Below are positions 1 to 10,508 of a stretch of 47,786 nt of DNA, in pieces. This DNA is from Comamonadaceae bacterium (GTDB taxonomy: Bacteria; Pseudomonadota; Gammaproteobacteria; Burkholderiales; Burkholderiaceae_C): contig CANFJQ010000005.1 in the NCBI GenBank assembly GCA_947447615.1, positions 1-47,786 on the forward strand. Reading direction: 5' to 3'. The notes beneath the pieces are model-generated. The model was not told the DNA's origin. It did no database searches and saw nothing but the letters and a program-made list of their open reading frames with translations. A program made the position numbers and the translations under genes. Numbering within the stretch: position 1 is the first letter of the stretch; each line of letters begins with the position of its first letter.

Positions 1-189
1 ATCGCTCCCGATGTGATGCCGCGCCTGTACGAAGCCTTCTTCTCCACCAAGGCCGAGGGTATGGGCATTGGCCTGAGCCTATGCCGCTCCATTGTTGAGT
101 CGCACCATGGGCGCCTGACAGCGGAGAACCTCTACAATGAAGGCGCAGTGACCGGCTGTAAGTTCACGTTCTGGCTGCCCTTGAGCTAA
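1..189 (+). CDS. Sensor histidine kinase, C-terminal fragment
   Basis: The window opens inside this gene, in frame 1. The 62 visible residues are the end of a histidine kinase ATP-binding domain. A GMGIGLSLCRSIVE stretch forms the G2 box, followed by the HHGRL segment and a closing FTFWLPLS strand. The phosphoacceptor histidine and the sensor domain lie outside the window. The stop at 187-189 is 44 bases before the likely ATG of the response regulator, so the two form a two-component pair in one transcript. The final strand and the GxGxGLxxCxxIVE pattern fit the FixL/DctB/StyS-like kinases that partner NarL-tailed FixJ-type regulators. The signal sensed cannot be told from this piece. Confidence 0.85.
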   Translation: MAPDVMPRLYEAFFSTKAEGMGIGLSLCRSIVESHHGRLTAENLYNEGAVTGCKFTFWLPLS

Positions 190-233
190 ATCGGCACGAT
201 AAGAAAAGAAGTTTGCGTCAAGCGAGAAAAACC

Positions 234-875
234 ATGCAGGAATCTTCCAATAGTTTGCTCCCGAAAAAAGGTACTGTGTATGTCGTCGATGACGACGAAG
301 CGGTGCGCGACTCTGTGCAATGGTTGCTGGAAGGCAAGGGCTATCGGGTGCGCTGCTTTGATTCCGCCGAATCCTTTCTCAGTCGCTACGACCCGCGCGA
401 GGTGGCTTGTCTATTGGTCGACATCCGCATGGGCGGCATGACCGGGCTGGAATTACAAGCCCGATTGATCGAGATCCGCTCCCCCTTGCCGATTGTGTTT
501 ATTACCGGCCACGGCGATGTGCCCATGGCGGTGGACACCATGAAAAAAGGCGCGATGGACTTTATCCAAAAGCCCTTCAAAGAAGCGGATCTGGTGCGTC
601 TGGTGGAACAAATGCTGGACCATGCCAAAGACTCGTTTGCCGACTCGCAAATGGCGGCCAACCGCGATTCGCTGCTGTCCAAACTGACCATGCGCGAGTC
701 GCAGGTGCTCGAGCGCATCGTGGCAGGACGCCTGAACAAGCAAATCGCCGACGACTTGGGCATCAGCATCAAAACCGTGGAGGCGCACCGCGCCAACATC
801 ATGGAAAAGCTCAGCGCCAACACGGTAGCCGATTTGCTGAAAATCGCGCTGGGCCAATCCAACCCCAAGGCCTGA
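234..875 (+). CDS. FixJ/StyR-type response regulator (receiver + LuxR HTH)
   Basis: This is a DNA-binding response regulator of about 213 residues. The receiver domain spans residues 14-130. It has the acidic pocket DDD at 19-21, the phosphoacceptor D63 ([12 protein letters not shown]), the switch T91 (ITGHGD) and K113 (QKPF). A LuxR/NarL-type helix-turn-helix follows, with [26 protein letters not shown] and [14 protein letters not shown] at roughly residues 146-195. Receiver plus this tail is the FixJ/TodT/StyR arrangement. An in-frame TTG at 213 would add seven residues and has a purine-rich stretch before it, but the ATG at 234 follows GCGAGAAAAACC and gives the usual N-terminus. It is presumably phosphorylated by the kinase encoded just upstream. 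The target genes are unknown, and folD follows after a 116-base gap. Confidence 0.88.
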   Translation: MQESSNSLLPKKGTVYVVDDDEAVRDSVQWLLEGKGYRVRCFDSAESFLSRYDPREVACLLVDIRMGGMTGLELQARLIEIRSPLPIVFITGHGDVPMAVDTMKKGAMDFIQKPFKEADLVRLVEQMLDHAKDSFADSQMAANRDSLLSKLTMRESQVLERIVAGRLNKQIADDLGISIKTVEAHRANIMEKLSANTVADLLKIALGQSNPKA

Positions 876-991
876 GTCGCTTTTATGTGCTCCGGTGTCG
901 CGGGCGCACTTTGGGGCGGCCCGCACGGCGGCGTCTAATGGCATTTTCAGATTCGCCTTTTTGCATTCCTTTTTCCCATCAAATTCAATCC

Positions 992-1852
992 ATGACAACA
1001 CCCCACACAGCTTCCATCATCGACGGCAATGCGCTGTCCGCCCAATTGCGCGCTGACGTGATGCGCCGCGCCATGGCGCTCAAAGCGCGCGGCATTACGC
1101 CCGGCCTGGCGGTGGTCCTGGTGGGCGACAACCCGGCCTCGCAGGTCTATGTGCGCAACAAAGTGAAGGCCTGTGCCGATGCCGGCCTGCATTCGGTGCT
1201 GGAGCGCTATGACGCCGACATGAGCGAAGCGGCCTTGTTGGCGCGCATCGACGCGCTCAACCAAGACCCTTCCATCCACGGCATCTTGGTGCAATTGCCG
1301 GTGCCCAAACATATCGATGCCAACAAAGTCATTGAGGCTATTGCGCCCGAAAAAGACGTGGACGGCTTTCACATCGCCAGCGCTGGCGCTTTGATGGTGG
1401 GTCAACCCGGATTTCTGCCCTGCACGCCCTATGGCTGCATGAAGATGCTCGAATCCATTGGCTATGACTTGCGTGGCAAGCACGCGGTGGTCATTGGCCG
1501 CAGCAATATCGTGGGCAAACCCATGGCCATGCTGCTGCTGCAAAAAAATGCGACCGTGACCATTTGCCATAGCGCCACGGCGGACCTCAAAGCCATGACC
1601 TTGCAAGCCGATGTCATCGTCGCGGCCGTGGGCAAGGTCAATGTGCTGACGGCGGACATGGTCAAGCCCGGCGCTGTGGTCATCGACGTGGGCATGAACC
1701 GCAATGCCCAGGGCAAGCTCTGCGGTGACGTGGACTACGCGGGTGTGCGCGAGGTGGCTGGCCACATTACCCCGGTGCCCGGCGGCGTCGGCCCGATGAC
1801 TATCACCATGCTGTTGGTCAACACCCTCGAATCTGCGGAGCGCCTGGTATGA
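992..1852 (+). CDS. folD: Bifunctional methylenetetrahydrofolate dehydrogenase/cyclohydrolase FolD
   Basis: FolD oxidises 5,10-methylene-THF with NADP and hydrolyses the product to 10-formyl-THF, supplying one-carbon units in the cytoplasm. The protein has 286 residues, the normal family length. The catalytic Tyr53 and Lys57 are visible in [12 protein letters not shown], and QLPVPKHI and the dinucleotide-binding [14 protein letters not shown] are intact. The C-terminal [16 protein letters not shown] signature is complete. The ATG at 992 gives the family N-terminus, although the preceding TTCAATCC is a poor ribosome site. The same frame is open back to 407 over the response regulator, but that part has no FolD homology. 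The stop overlaps the start of the downstream peptidase by ATGA (1849-1852), which implies translational coupling. Confidence 0.96.
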   Translation: MTTPHTASIIDGNALSAQLRADVMRRAMALKARGITPGLAVVLVGDNPASQVYVRNKVKACADAGLHSVLERYDADMSEAALLARIDALNQDPSIHGILVQLPVPKHIDANKVIEAIAPEKDVDGFHIASAGALMVGQPGFLPCTPYGCMKMLESIGYDLRGKHAVVIGRSNIVGKPMAMLLLQKNATVTICHSATADLKAMTLQADVIVAAVGKVNVLTADMVKPGAVVIDVGMNRNAQGKLCGDVDYAGVREVAGHITPVPGGVGPMTITMLLVNTLESAERLV

Positions 1853-3903
1853 ATGACAACCCCTTACTCCTGACCCACGGCCTGCCGCGCTTTGACGCCA
1901 TAGCGCCCGCCCACGTAGCGCCGGCGATCGAAGTCTTGCTGACGCAAGCCCAGAGCGCGCTCGACACGGTGACGGCCCCGGACTTCCCCGCCCAATGGCT
2001 CACGCTGTCGGCAGTGTTGGACGTTGCAGTGGAAAACTTGGGCCTGGCATGGGGCGCGGTCAGTCACCTCAATAGCGTCAACGATAGCCCGGCGCTGCGC
2101 GCGGCTTACAACGCCGCCCTGCCCCAGATCACTGATTTTTTTACCCGTCTGGGCGCAGATGAAAAACTCTATGCCAAGTACAAAGCCATGGACGTGGCGC
2201 GCCTGAACGCGGAGCAACAGCAAGCACACAAAAACGCGATTCGCAATTTCGTCCTCGGCGGCGCAGAATTGCGGGACAGCGCGCGCGAACGCTTCGCGCA
2301 GATCCAAGAGCGCTTGGCCGAGTTGAGCCAAAAATTCAGCGAAAACGCACTCGACGCCACCGATGCCTTCGCTTATTACGCAAGCGCGGACGAGGTCGGC
2401 GGCGTACCTGCCGATGTGCTGGAAACGGCACGTGCAGCGGCGCAAGCCGAAGCTAAAGAAGGCTACAAGCTCACCCTCAAAATGCCCTGCTACTTGCCGG
2501 TCATGCAATTTGCCCACAGCAGCGCGCTGCGCCAGACCTTGTACCGCGCCTATGTGACGCGCGCTTCCACCCAAGCGCCCGTGGAAATGCACAAGTTTGA
2601 CAACAGCGCCATCATGCAAGAGATTTTGGCGCTGCGCAAAGAAGAAGCATCCTTACTGGGCTTTGCGAATTTTGCTGCGCTGTCGATCGCACCCAAAATG
2701 GCGGACTCGCCAGAGACAGTCGTTCGCTTTTTGCGCGACCTAGGTGCCAAGGCGCGCCCCTTTGCCGAAAGAGACGTGGCCGAGCTACGCGCCTTTGCCG
2801 CCGAGCATTTGAATCAGAAAGACCCACAAGCCTGGGACTGGTCCTACATCGGCGAAAAGCGCAAAGAAGCGCGCTACGCCTTTAGCGAGCAAGAAGTTAA
2901 ACAATATTTCACCGCGCCCAAGGTCTTGGCCGGTTTGTTCAAAATCGTTGAGACCTTGTTTGACGTCTGCATCAGCGCGGACAGCGCACCGGTGTGGCAC
3001 CCGGAAGTGAAGTTTTTCCGTATCGAGCGCCATGGCGCCTTGATCGGCCAGTTTTACCTGGACCCCAGTGCGCGCAGCGGCAAGCGCGGTGGCGCCTGGA
3101 TGGACGGTGTGCGCGGTCGTTGGTTACGCCCGGACAACGGGCAACTGCAAACGCCGGTGGCGCATCTGGTGTGCAATTTCGCATTGGGCACGCAGGTCGA
3201 TGGTGTGGAAAAGCCTGCCTTGCTCACCCATGACGATGTGATCACTTTGTTCCATGAATGTGGCCATGGTCTGCACCATTTGCTCACGCAGGTGAGCGAG
3301 CGCGATGTCGCCGGTATCAGCGGTGTGGAGTGGGACGCGGTGGAGTTGCCCAGCCAGTTCATGGAAAACTTTTGCTGGGAATGGAATGTGATCCGCCACA
3401 TGACCGCCCATGTGGACAGCGGCCAGCCCCTGCCGCGCGCTTTGTTCGACAAAATGCTGGCGGCGCGCAACTTCCAAAGTGGCATGCAGACCCAGCGCCA
3501 AATTGAGTTTGCTTTGTTTGACATGCTGCTGCACAGCGCGCATGACCCGGCCGCTGACCTGATAGTGCTGCTGCAGCAAGTGCGCGCCGAAGTCGCGGTG
3601 CTGCCTAGCCCGGAATTCAACCGCTCGGTACACACCTTTAGCCATATTTTTGCCGGCGGTTACGCAGCCGGTTACTACAGCTACAAATGGGCCGAAGTGC
3701 TCAGCGCCGATGCCTATGCCGCTTTTGAAGAAAGCGCCGACGCGGATGGCACGCCCGACCCTGCCACCGGCAAACAATACCTGCATGCGATTTTGGAAGC
3801 TGGGGGCAGCCGTCCGGCCATGGAATCCTTCAAAGCCTTTCGCGGGCGCGAACCCAGCATGGACGCGCTATTGCGGCACCAGGGCATGGGTGCCAACGCC
3901 TAG
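1849..3903 (+). CDS. prlC: Oligopeptidase A (M3 family zinc metallopeptidase)
   Basis: This cytoplasmic thimet-type oligopeptidase of 684 residues degrades short peptides, including cleaved signal peptides. The zinc site is the M3 motif at residues 469-473, HECGH followed by GLHHLL, with the downstream glutamate region around [17 protein letters not shown]. The C-terminal segment with [27 protein letters not shown] is typical of PrlC. The length matches E. coli oligopeptidase A (680 residues). The gene is coupled to folD by a four-base overlap. Its stop codon shares the tetranucleotide CTAG with the stop of the convergent TonB-dependent receptor gene, so the two genes meet tail to tail without a spacer. 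No terminator is visible between them. Confidence 0.95.
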   Translation: MNDNPLLLTHGLPRFDAIAPAHVAPAIEVLLTQAQSALDTVTAPDFPAQWLTLSAVLDVAVENLGLAWGAVSHLNSVNDSPALRAAYNAALPQITDFFTRLGADEKLYAKYKAMDVARLNAEQQQAHKNAIRNFVLGGAELRDSARERFAQIQERLAELSQKFSENALDATDAFAYYASADEVGGVPADVLETARAAAQAEAKEGYKLTLKMPCYLPVMQFAHSSALRQTLYRAYVTRASTQAPVEMHKFDNSAIMQEILALRKEEASLLGFANFAALSIAPKMADSPETVVRFLRDLGAKARPFAERDVAELRAFAAEHLNQKDPQAWDWSYIGEKRKEARYAFSEQEVKQYFTAPKVLAGLFKIVETLFDVCISADSAPVWHPEVKFFRIERHGALIGQFYLDPSARSGKRGGAWMDGVRGRWLRPDNGQLQTPVAHLVCNFALGTQVDGVEKPALLTHDDVITLFHECGHGLHHLLTQVSERDVAGISGVEWDAVELPSQFMENFCWEWNVIRHMTAHVDSGQPLPRALFDKMLAARNFQSGMQTQRQIEFALFDMLLHSAHDPAADLIVLLQQVRAEVAVLPSPEFNRSVHTFSHIFAGGYAAGYYSYKWAEVLSADAYAAFEESADADGTPDPATGKQYLHAILEAGGSRPAMESFKAFRGREPSMDALLRHQGMGANA

Positions 3904-6113
3904 AGCTTGATTTCTGCACCCAAGTTAATGCCGGTGCGTGCCAACCGCGCGTTGTAAACGCTGGCCCCGCTGCTGTTGCTGGTGAGAGATTCATTGGCCA
4001 AGGGCGCGATATTGCTGAGCGCCAGCCGCATAGATACTTTCTCACTGACTATCCAGCGGGCAAACATATCGATGCTGCGGCTGCGGCCCTGGTCCAAGGT
4101 CTGGCTCAGGCTTTGGCGGGTCACAAAATCCGGCGTGAATGCCAAGTTCGCACCCACCGTCAATGGTTTGGTGTTGAATCGGTAATCTAGACCAAAGGTG
4201 CCGGACCAGGGTTGCTGCCCATCCAACCGGTTATCCGGCCCCGGCAGGGTATCGACTTCGGAGCGGTAAAAGTTGAGCGCGCCGCGCAAACTCATGGGTA
4301 GCTTGGCGTCCAACAACGCTGGCAGCAATTCACCCGCGCGTCCTTTGAGTTCCAACTCCAGGCCGACCGCCCTGCCCGATGAAAAATTCATCGGCTGCGA
4401 GACCCAGCGCGGCGCCGCGGCGTAGTCTGGGTTGGGTGTCTCTTGCCAACGCGTGACACTGCGCACCAGGTCGCTGATCTCGCGGTAGAAAACGCCCACG
4501 CTGAACAAACCCCCGCTAGGCAGGTATTTCTCATAAGCCAAGTCCAAACCGGTGGCCAATTCAGGCCGTAGCGTAGGGTTGCCTACACTGTCGGGGGCCA
4601 GCACGGTATTGCTTAGCCTAAGGTCGGCATACAAGGCATTGGGCGCGGGCCGTGCTAACAGGGCAGAGATGTCCGGCGCCTTGTAACTGCGGGTCAGACT
4701 GGCACGCACCAGATCTTTGCCTGCCGCGTCGAATTTGTACGCTACATGCAGCATCGGTGTGAGCACAGCGCTGGTATGGCTGATGTCCACCGCCATGCCC
4801 GTGCTTTGGGTGGCGATGCGCTCGTGGCGCAGGCCCAAGGTCGCAGACCATTGCGGCGACATTTGCCACTCGTCCTGCACAAAGAGCGCGGCTTTTTGCA
4901 CGCGGGCCGCAAAAGTCTGACCCTCCAGTCCGCTGATCAGCGCCACCCCCTGGATGCTGGCATCGCGCATTTCCTCGCGTTGGCGCAGCTCCACGTCCCA
5001 CCCCACGGCCAGGCTGTGGGCCTCGCTCAGCAAACGGGTGTAATTGCCGCTTTGGGTTAAGGAGGCATCGCGGTTTTCGCCCAAGGTGCGTTGCACGAGC
5101 GCGTAGGCACCCTGGTTTTGGTTATCGAAACGCCCGCGTGAAGCCTGTAGGCCGGCTTTGACTTCGATGCGTTCATCGGCCGAAAAATTGTTCACCCATT
5201 GCAAGCGGCTGCGCGCAAACTCCCAGCCGCCTTCGTTGCTCGTATCGCCATCGAGCACAGGGGTGCCTGCCAGCAACTGGTTGCTATAGCGCGTGTTGCT
5301 GTTCCAGGCACCGCTTTGAACAAATGACTGCCAACTCAGGGTTTCGTCCTCGCTGATGCGCCAGGTCAGCACCGGCGCGAGGTTGATGCCCTGGCCTTGG
5401 TAACGGTTATCGCCTTTTTGAACCGCGTCCAACGGGGTTTGATCTGGCGCCAGGCTTTGCCGGTGCGTTTCGCTGTCAATCTGGCCGCGCCACTGAAAAG
5501 TGGAAATCGGCAAGCTCAGCGACATATCGCCCCATTTTTCGCCCAAGGTAAAGCTGCCCGAGAACGTTGGCTTTTCAAACCGGTAGGCCGTGCCCACGCG
5601 CAGATCGCGCTGCGAGCGCTTGGGCGCATCTTTCAAAATGATATTGATGGAGCCGGCCACGGCCTGGGCGCTTTGGGTGGCTGTGGGGCCTTTGCTCACT
5701 TCAATGCGCTCCACCAGTGCCGGATCCAACTGGTCCAGCGCAAAGCCGGGGGGCGCTGGGTCTCCATTGATCAGGATTTGGGTGTAGCCCGCGCCCATAC
5801 CGCGCAGCCGCGGCGCATTGCCCTGCAGGGTGACGCCAGGCAAGCGCTGCAAGACATCGGCCACGTTGGTGTCGCCAAACTTGTCCAACTCTTCACGCCC
5901 ATAGACTTGCTTGGCGGTGCTGGCGCGTCGGCGCAACTCGGTATCCGTTTGGCGGGTGCTGATCTCTACCCGGTCGAGTTTGGCGCCCGGCGGCGGGCCG
6001 GTCTCCGGGTTGGCAGCGCTTTCTTGGGCTTGCGCGGCACCAAGGCCTAGGGAAAAAAACAGTAAAACCGCGGCACGTCGTGGCCCAGATGGTGAGGAAA
6101 TAAAACAATACAT
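3900..6113 (-). CDS. TonB-dependent outer membrane receptor
   Basis: This outer membrane active-transport receptor has about 737 residues. The start at 6113 gives a clear signal peptide (MYCFISSPSGPRRAAVLLFF, ending near GAAQAQ). The open frame continues upstream to 6194 without a signal-like sequence. The plug domain follows, with KQVYGREELDKFGDTNVADV, LQRLPGVTLQG, RLRGMGAGYTQILINGDPAP and VERIEVSKGPTATQSAQAVAGSIN spread over roughly residues 70-170. The rest is a beta barrel with alternating strands and many aromatic residues. It lies 81 bases downstream of the ABC importer ATPase on the same strand and is probably cotranscribed with it. No Fur box was recognised in the gap. The substrate is unknown: a siderophore, metal-peptide complex or oligopeptide would fit the neighbours. 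Confidence 0.9.
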   Translation of the reverse strand: MYCFISSPSGPRRAAVLLFFSLGLGAAQAQESAANPETGPPPGAKLDRVEISTRQTDTELRRRASTAKQVYGREELDKFGDTNVADVLQRLPGVTLQGNAPRLRGMGAGYTQILINGDPAPPGFALDQLDPALVERIEVSKGPTATQSAQAVAGSINIILKDAPKRSQRDLRVGTAYRFEKPTFSGSFTLGEKWGDMSLSLPISTFQWRGQIDSETHRQSLAPDQTPLDAVQKGDNRYQGQGINLAPVLTWRISEDETLSWQSFVQSGAWNSNTRYSNQLLAGTPVLDGDTSNEGGWEFARSRLQWVNNFSADERIEVKAGLQASRGRFDNQNQGAYALVQRTLGENRDASLTQSGNYTRLLSEAHSLAVGWDVELRQREEMRDASIQGVALISGLEGQTFAARVQKAALFVQDEWQMSPQWSATLGLRHERIATQSTGMAVDISHTSAVLTPMLHVAYKFDAAGKDLVRASLTRSYKAPDISALLARPAPNALYADLRLSNTVLAPDSVGNPTLRPELATGLDLAYEKYLPSGGLFSVGVFYREISDLVRSVTRWQETPNPDYAAAPRWVSQPMNFSSGRAVGLELELKGRAGELLPALLDAKLPMSLRGALNFYRSEVDTLPGPDNRLDGQQPWSGTFGLDYRFNTKPLTVGANLAFTPDFVTRQSLSQTLDQGRSRSIDMFARWIVSEKVSMRLALSNIAPLANESLTSNSSGASVYNARLARTGINLGAEIKL

Positions 6114-6194
6114 GGTGGCACTGTAGCGCCAATGGCGATGGAGGACGCGACCCCAAAGACCGAGGGTGCTTGGCCTGGGCCCTGTCCCCGGCAC

Positions 6195-8042
6195 CTAGGC
6201 GCGCCGGGCCAGGCGCGGTACAGCCCGCAGCAGCGTCTGGGTGTAAGCGTGTTGCGGGTGGGTCAGCACTTGCTCTGCGCTGCCGTACTCCACCAGCTTG
6301 CCGTCTTTCATCACGGCAATATCGTGCGCCAGGTATTCCACGACGCCGAAGTTATGGGTAATGAACAAATAGGCCACGCCCAGCTCTTTTTGCAAATCGC
6401 TGAGCAAATTCAGAATCTGCGCCTGCACCGATACGTCCAGGGCCGAGGTCGGCTCATCGGCCACGATCAGGCGTGGCTCGACCGCCAGCGCGCGCGCAAT
6501 CGCCAGCCGTTGTCGCTGCCCGCCCGAAAACTCATGCGGGTAGCGGCTCAGGCTGCTGCGCGGCAGGCCCACCTTGTCTAGGAGGTTTTCGACGCGCGCG
6601 AGCCGGTCTGCTGCGCTGGTATGCGGCTGTAATGCAGCGACCCCTTCTTGCAACAGTTCACTCACGCGCATGCGCGGGTTGAGCGAGGCAAATGGGTCCT
6701 GAAAAATAATCTGGATAGCGCGCCGCGCCTGCAAAAGCGCAGCCCCGTGCAAACTTCCCAAAGACTGCCCGTCTAAATGCGCCTGGCCGGTGATGGTGGC
6801 CGCACCGCGCAATAGCTGCAACAAGGCTTTGCCCACGGTGGTTTTGCCGCTGCCCGATTCGCCCACGAGGGCCAGCGTGCGCCCGCTGTGCAATTGGAAG
6901 CTGACGCCATCGACGGCTTTGACATAGCCCACCGTGCGCTGAAACAGGCCTTTGCGGATCGGAAACCACACGCGGTAATCTTGCACCTGCAACAGCGCTT
7001 GCCCGGAGGGCGCATCGGACGCGTGGTCCTGGGCATAAGCGGCTTGCGCTATTTCTCCATGCCGGGTGACCAGGCGCGGCGCCTGCGCGTCGCGGTAGAG
7101 CACGCAGCGCACCGCGTGACCGTCGGGCAAAGCCTGCAATACCGGGGGCGCGCTGCGACACAGCGCGCTGGCGTCGGCACAGCGGTCGGCGAAGCGGCAG
7201 CCGGTAAAGCGCTGGTTGAGGGCAGGTACGCTGCCGGCAATAGCGGCCAGGCGCCGGCCACGTTGGTGGGCGTCGGGCAGTGCATCGAGCAGATTAACCG
7301 CATAAGGATGCAAAGGCCGGGCAAAAAAGTCGGGCGCGCTGGCCACTTCCACAATCTGCCCGGCGTACATCAGGGCCACTTGGTGCGCCATCTGGGACAC
7401 CACCGCCAGGTCGTGGGTAATGAGCAACATCGCCATCTTTTGGCTTTGTTGCAGTTCTTTGAGCAAATCCAAAATCTGGGCCTGGATGGTCACATCCAGT
7501 GCGGTGGTGGGTTCATCGGCAATTACCAGGTCCGGCTCAGCCGCAAGCGCGATGGCGATCATGACCCGCTGCTTTTGCCCGCCCGAGAGTTGGAAAGGAT
7601 AGTTATCCACCCGGCGCGCCGCCTCGGGAATACCTACGCGCTCCAGCCATTGCGTGGCTTTGCTGCGCGCCGCTTCGCCGCGCAAGGTGGTGTGGCGCGC
7701 GACCACTTCGGCGATTTGCTGACCGACCGTCATGACCGGGTTGAGGCTGGTGGCGGGTTCTTGAAAAATGATGCTGATTTTGCTGCCACGCACATCGCGC
7801 ATACGCTGCTCGGGCAAGGCCATCAAATCCACGCCGTCCATGTTGACGCTGCCTGCGACGACGCGTCCACTGTCGGGAAGCAATCGCAAAATAGACAGCG
7901 CGGTCATCGATTTACCGCAACCCGATTCGCCCACCAAGGCGAAGGTTTGCCCACGCGCGATGGTGAGCGACAGGGTATCGACGGCGCGCACCAGGCCGCT
8001 GTCGGATTGCAGTTCCGTACTGAGGTGCTCAATAGCAATCAT
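6195..8042 (-). CDS. Oligopeptide-type ABC transporter, double ATPase (YejF-like)
   Basis: This 615-residue protein carries two complete ABC ATPase domains, which energise a peptide or nickel-family importer on the cytoplasmic side. Domain 1 has Walker A GESGCGKS at residues 38-45, signature LSGGQKQR and Walker [15 protein letters not shown]. Domain 2 starts near residue 360 with [16 protein letters not shown] and [13 protein letters not shown]. Between them is the Opp/Dpp C-terminal extension with a cysteine pattern ([15 protein letters not shown]) that binds an iron-sulfur cluster in some relatives. A fused DppD-DppF layout is that of YejF and GsiA. The start overlaps the permease stop by ATGA (8039-8042), so the two genes are translationally coupled. 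The fusion means one gene supplies both ATPase halves for the two permeases upstream. Confidence 0.93.
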   Translation of the reverse strand: MIAIEHLSTELQSDSGLVRAVDTLSLTIARGQTFALVGESGCGKSMTALSILRLLPDSGRVVAGSVNMDGVDLMALPEQRMRDVRGSKISIIFQEPATSLNPVMTVGQQIAEVVARHTTLRGEAARSKATQWLERVGIPEAARRVDNYPFQLSGGQKQRVMIAIALAAEPDLVIADEPTTALDVTIQAQILDLLKELQQSQKMAMLLITHDLAVVSQMAHQVALMYAGQIVEVASAPDFFARPLHPYAVNLLDALPDAHQRGRRLAAIAGSVPALNQRFTGCRFADRCADASALCRSAPPVLQALPDGHAVRCVLYRDAQAPRLVTRHGEIAQAAYAQDHASDAPSGQALLQVQDYRVWFPIRKGLFQRTVGYVKAVDGVSFQLHSGRTLALVGESGSGKTTVGKALLQLLRGAATITGQAHLDGQSLGSLHGAALLQARRAIQIIFQDPFASLNPRMRVSELLQEGVAALQPHTSAADRLARVENLLDKVGLPRSSLSRYPHEFSGGQRQRLAIARALAVEPRLIVADEPTSALDVSVQAQILNLLSDLQKELGVAYLFITHNFGVVEYLAHDIAVMKDGKLVEYGSAEQVLTHPQHAYTQTLLRAVPRLARRA

Positions 8043-9502
8043 GCGGCCTCCTGGCGAGGTGTCTGTGGCGCAGCGGCCGGGCGCACCCGGTAAGCGCGGG
8101 CGCGCGGATCAAAAGCTTCACGCACAGCGCTGGCAAACAAGGTCATCGACAAAACCAGCGCCACCATGAACGCAAAGGCCGTGCTCAGGGTCCACCAAAT
8201 CACCGGGTCGCGCGACATTTCATTGCGTGCACCATTGATCATGGTGCCAAAGCTTTGGGTGTTGGGGTCCACGCCCACGCCCACATAGGACAGCACGGCT
8301 TCGTACAAGACCAGTCCCGAAAAATCCAGCACGGCCACGATGACGATGATGTGGGCCACATTAGGTAACACATGGCGGCGCATGATGCCCGCATGCGACA
8401 CACCAAAGGCCCGGGCCGCTTGCACATAGTCCAACTCGCCTAGCTTGAGCGTCTCAGCCCGCAACAGCCGCGCCAGTTGCGCCCAACCGGTCAAGCCCAA
8501 AATTGCCGAAAGCAAAAACAAGCGGATATCAGCGCGCTCCAAACCCGTCTCAAACCACTGCGGATTTTTATCGATAAACACCTGAATCATCAGCACAAAG
8601 GCCGAAATCAATAACACGGAGGGTATCGAAGAGAGCACGGTATAAAAATACTGGATGGCGTCGTCCACCCAGCCCTTGAAATAGCCGGCCAAAATGCCAA
8701 ACAACAAGGCCAGAGGAATAGTGGCAATCGTGGCCAAGGAGCCGATTACTACCGCGGTACGCACAGACTTCAGGCAATTGAACAGCACATCATTGCCGGT
8801 CTGGTCGGTGCCCATGACATGGTAGTAGGGCCACAAAGCCGCGATCCAAGCTATCACCAGCACGAGCGCTATCAAGGTAACGCCCATCGCCCGCCAGGGC
8901 AATAGCGTGCGGCCATGCCACAGGTCACAGGCGGCCGGCATAAAACCCTGTGCGCTGCGGCGCGCTTGCCGGTACACCAGCACAAGCGCTCCCAGCAGGG
9001 CCAACAGCAGGCCACTTGCCAGACCATTGACAGAACGGCGCAGCACATCACCCGCCCACTGTTCCTGCGGTTGCTCCAAGTGCTTGCCGCCGTACTGCAA
9101 GCGCGGAAAGTCACGCACCGCGAAGCCGTCGCGCTGCATAGACTCTTTGGAGAACTGGTGCGTTGCCAGAGGTACGGAGTAGGTTTTTTCCCGCGCCTCG
9201 CGCGGACCACTGAGCAAGACATCCAACACCGAAAGCGTGCGCGTGGAATAGGCGACTTCGGTGCCGGGCGGGGCATCGGACGCAGGCGGCAGGCGCGGTC
9301 GGAAATGCACCGAATCGAGTAAAGCGATACCCAAAAAAACCACCAACACCACAGCGGCGGACATGGCAGCTCCATCGCGTTGCACATAGCCCCAGGACTG
9401 CCGTAACAAGGGCGAACGCAAGGCGTGCCGTACATAGGCCAGCAGCACCAGCAACTGGAAATACAAGGCCAAGTCGGTAGCGAGCAGGACAAATTTGGGC
9501 AT
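8039..9502 (-). CDS. ABC transporter permease with long N-terminal extension (YejE/DppC-like)
   Basis: This inner membrane permease has 487 residues, against about 300-340 for DppC, OppC or YejE. The C-terminal 270 residues are a standard binding-protein-dependent permease: MGTDQTGNDVL entry motif, several membrane helices, and the EAA loop DYVQAARAFGVSHAGIMRRH that contacts the ATPase. It ends with the family tail AVREAFDPRARAYRVRP. The first 200 residues are unusual. They hold two membrane helices near residues 5-25 and 46-63, a soluble stretch of about 95 residues that should face the periplasm, and two further helices near 160-180 and 205-225. An AAGGA ribosome site precedes the ATG. It probably pairs with the YejB-like permease encoded 22 bases upstream. 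Confidence 0.9.
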   Translation of the reverse strand: MPKFVLLATDLALYFQLLVLLAYVRHALRSPLLRQSWGYVQRDGAAMSAAVVLVVFLGIALLDSVHFRPRLPPASDAPPGTEVAYSTRTLSVLDVLLSGPREAREKTYSVPLATHQFSKESMQRDGFAVRDFPRLQYGGKHLEQPQEQWAGDVLRRSVNGLASGLLLALLGALVLVYRQARRSAQGFMPAACDLWHGRTLLPWRAMGVTLIALVLVIAWIAALWPYYHVMGTDQTGNDVLFNCLKSVRTAVVIGSLATIATIPLALLFGILAGYFKGWVDDAIQYFYTVLSSIPSVLLISAFVLMIQVFIDKNPQWFETGLERADIRLFLLSAILGLTGWAQLARLLRAETLKLGELDYVQAARAFGVSHAGIMRRHVLPNVAHIIVIVAVLDFSGLVLYEAVLSYVGVGVDPNTQSFGTMINGARNEMSRDPVIWWTLSTAFAFMVALVLSMTLFASAVREAFDPRARAYRVRPAAAPQTPRQEAA

Positions 9503-9524
9503 AGTGCGGCCGTCCTTACTTCAG

Positions 9525-10502
9525 CTAAGCCAGACGTACACGCGGATCGGCCAGCGTGTAAGAAATGTCGGTTAACACCAGTCCCAGCACGTACAGTGCC
9601 GAGCCCAAAAACACCATAGCGCGTACTACTGCAAAATCCTGGCCATTGATCGCGTCGATGGTGAAACTTCCCAAGCCGGGAATGCCAAAGAATGACTCCA
9701 TGATCAGCGCACCCATGAAAAGCAAAGGCAGCACGGCCACGGTGCTGGTCAAAATCGGGAGCAAGGCATTGCCCAGCACATGGCGAAATAGCACCACACT
9801 TTCGGACAAGCCCTTAGAACGCGCAGTGCGTACATAGTCTTTGCTAATTTCTTCCAAAAACATCGTGCGGTAAAACAAAGCTTCGCCACCCAGGCGCGAG
9901 AGGATACCGATCACCACGGGAAGCAATAAAAACGCAAGCATATCCAAGCCCCCAGAAAATCCTGAGGCGGGTACCAACTTGAGCATCGTACTGAACAAAA
10001 ACTGACCGGCAATGATGTAAAAAAGTCCCGAGACCGAGAGTAAAAAAACCGCAAAAGCCACGCTCCAAAACTCCACATAGGTATTGCGGAAAAACACCAT
10101 GACCAGCGAGGCCACCACCACCACAAAAACGCCGAGCAAAAAGGTAGGCAGCGCCAGCGCCAGCGAAGGCAGTGCGCGCTGGCGTATTTCATAGCCAATG
10201 TCGCGGCCTGTGTCCGAGGCGCCAAACTGCAAGGCAAACAGCGGCAGCGAGCGCTCTACAAACAGCGTCTTGCTGAACTTCTCCACGCCCTGGGCCTGGT
10301 CATTGAAAAGCAAAGGCTTGTCGTAGCCGCGCTCGGTCTTCCACTTGGCTATGGCATCGGCCGTCACGCGCTTGCCGCCAATATTGATACGCGCCATATC
10401 GTCGGGTGTATTGATGGCGAAAAACAAAATAAAGGTTAGCAAATTGACGCCTATAAGCACCAGCAAGCCGTATAAAACGCGTCGGATGATGTAGTTGACC
10501 AT
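9525..10502 (-). CDS. ABC transporter permease (YejB/DppB-like)
   Basis: This inner membrane permease of 325 residues is the DppB/OppB/YejB partner of the importer. The N-terminus MVNYIIRRVLYGLLVLIGVN is the typical first helix. The EAA loop (DYVRTARSKGLSESVVLFRH) is intact and precedes GALIMESFFGIPGLGSFTIDAI. A periplasmic segment of about 80 residues follows helix 1. The family tail DISYTLADPRVRL closes it. The ATG is preceded by GGAGTAAG, which overlaps the stop of the binding protein gene (stop at 10509, six bases away), a classic coupled arrangement. The order binding protein, permease B, permease C, double ATPase is that of yejABEF. Confidence 0.93.
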   Translation of the reverse strand: MVNYIIRRVLYGLLVLIGVNLLTFILFFAINTPDDMARINIGGKRVTADAIAKWKTERGYDKPLLFNDQAQGVEKFSKTLFVERSLPLFALQFGASDTGRDIGYEIRQRALPSLALALPTFLLGVFVVVVASLVMVFFRNTYVEFWSVAFAVFLLSVSGLFYIIAGQFLFSTMLKLVPASGFSGGLDMLAFLLLPVVIGILSRLGGEALFYRTMFLEEISKDYVRTARSKGLSESVVLFRHVLGNALLPILTSTVAVLPLLFMGALIMESFFGIPGLGSFTIDAINGQDFAVVRAMVFLGSALYVLGLVLTDISYTLADPRVRLA

Positions 10503-10508
10503 GGGTAC

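Noticed and set aside
6114-6194. N-terminal extension of the TonB-dependent receptor
   Set aside because: The added residues would precede a complete signal peptide and block its recognition.
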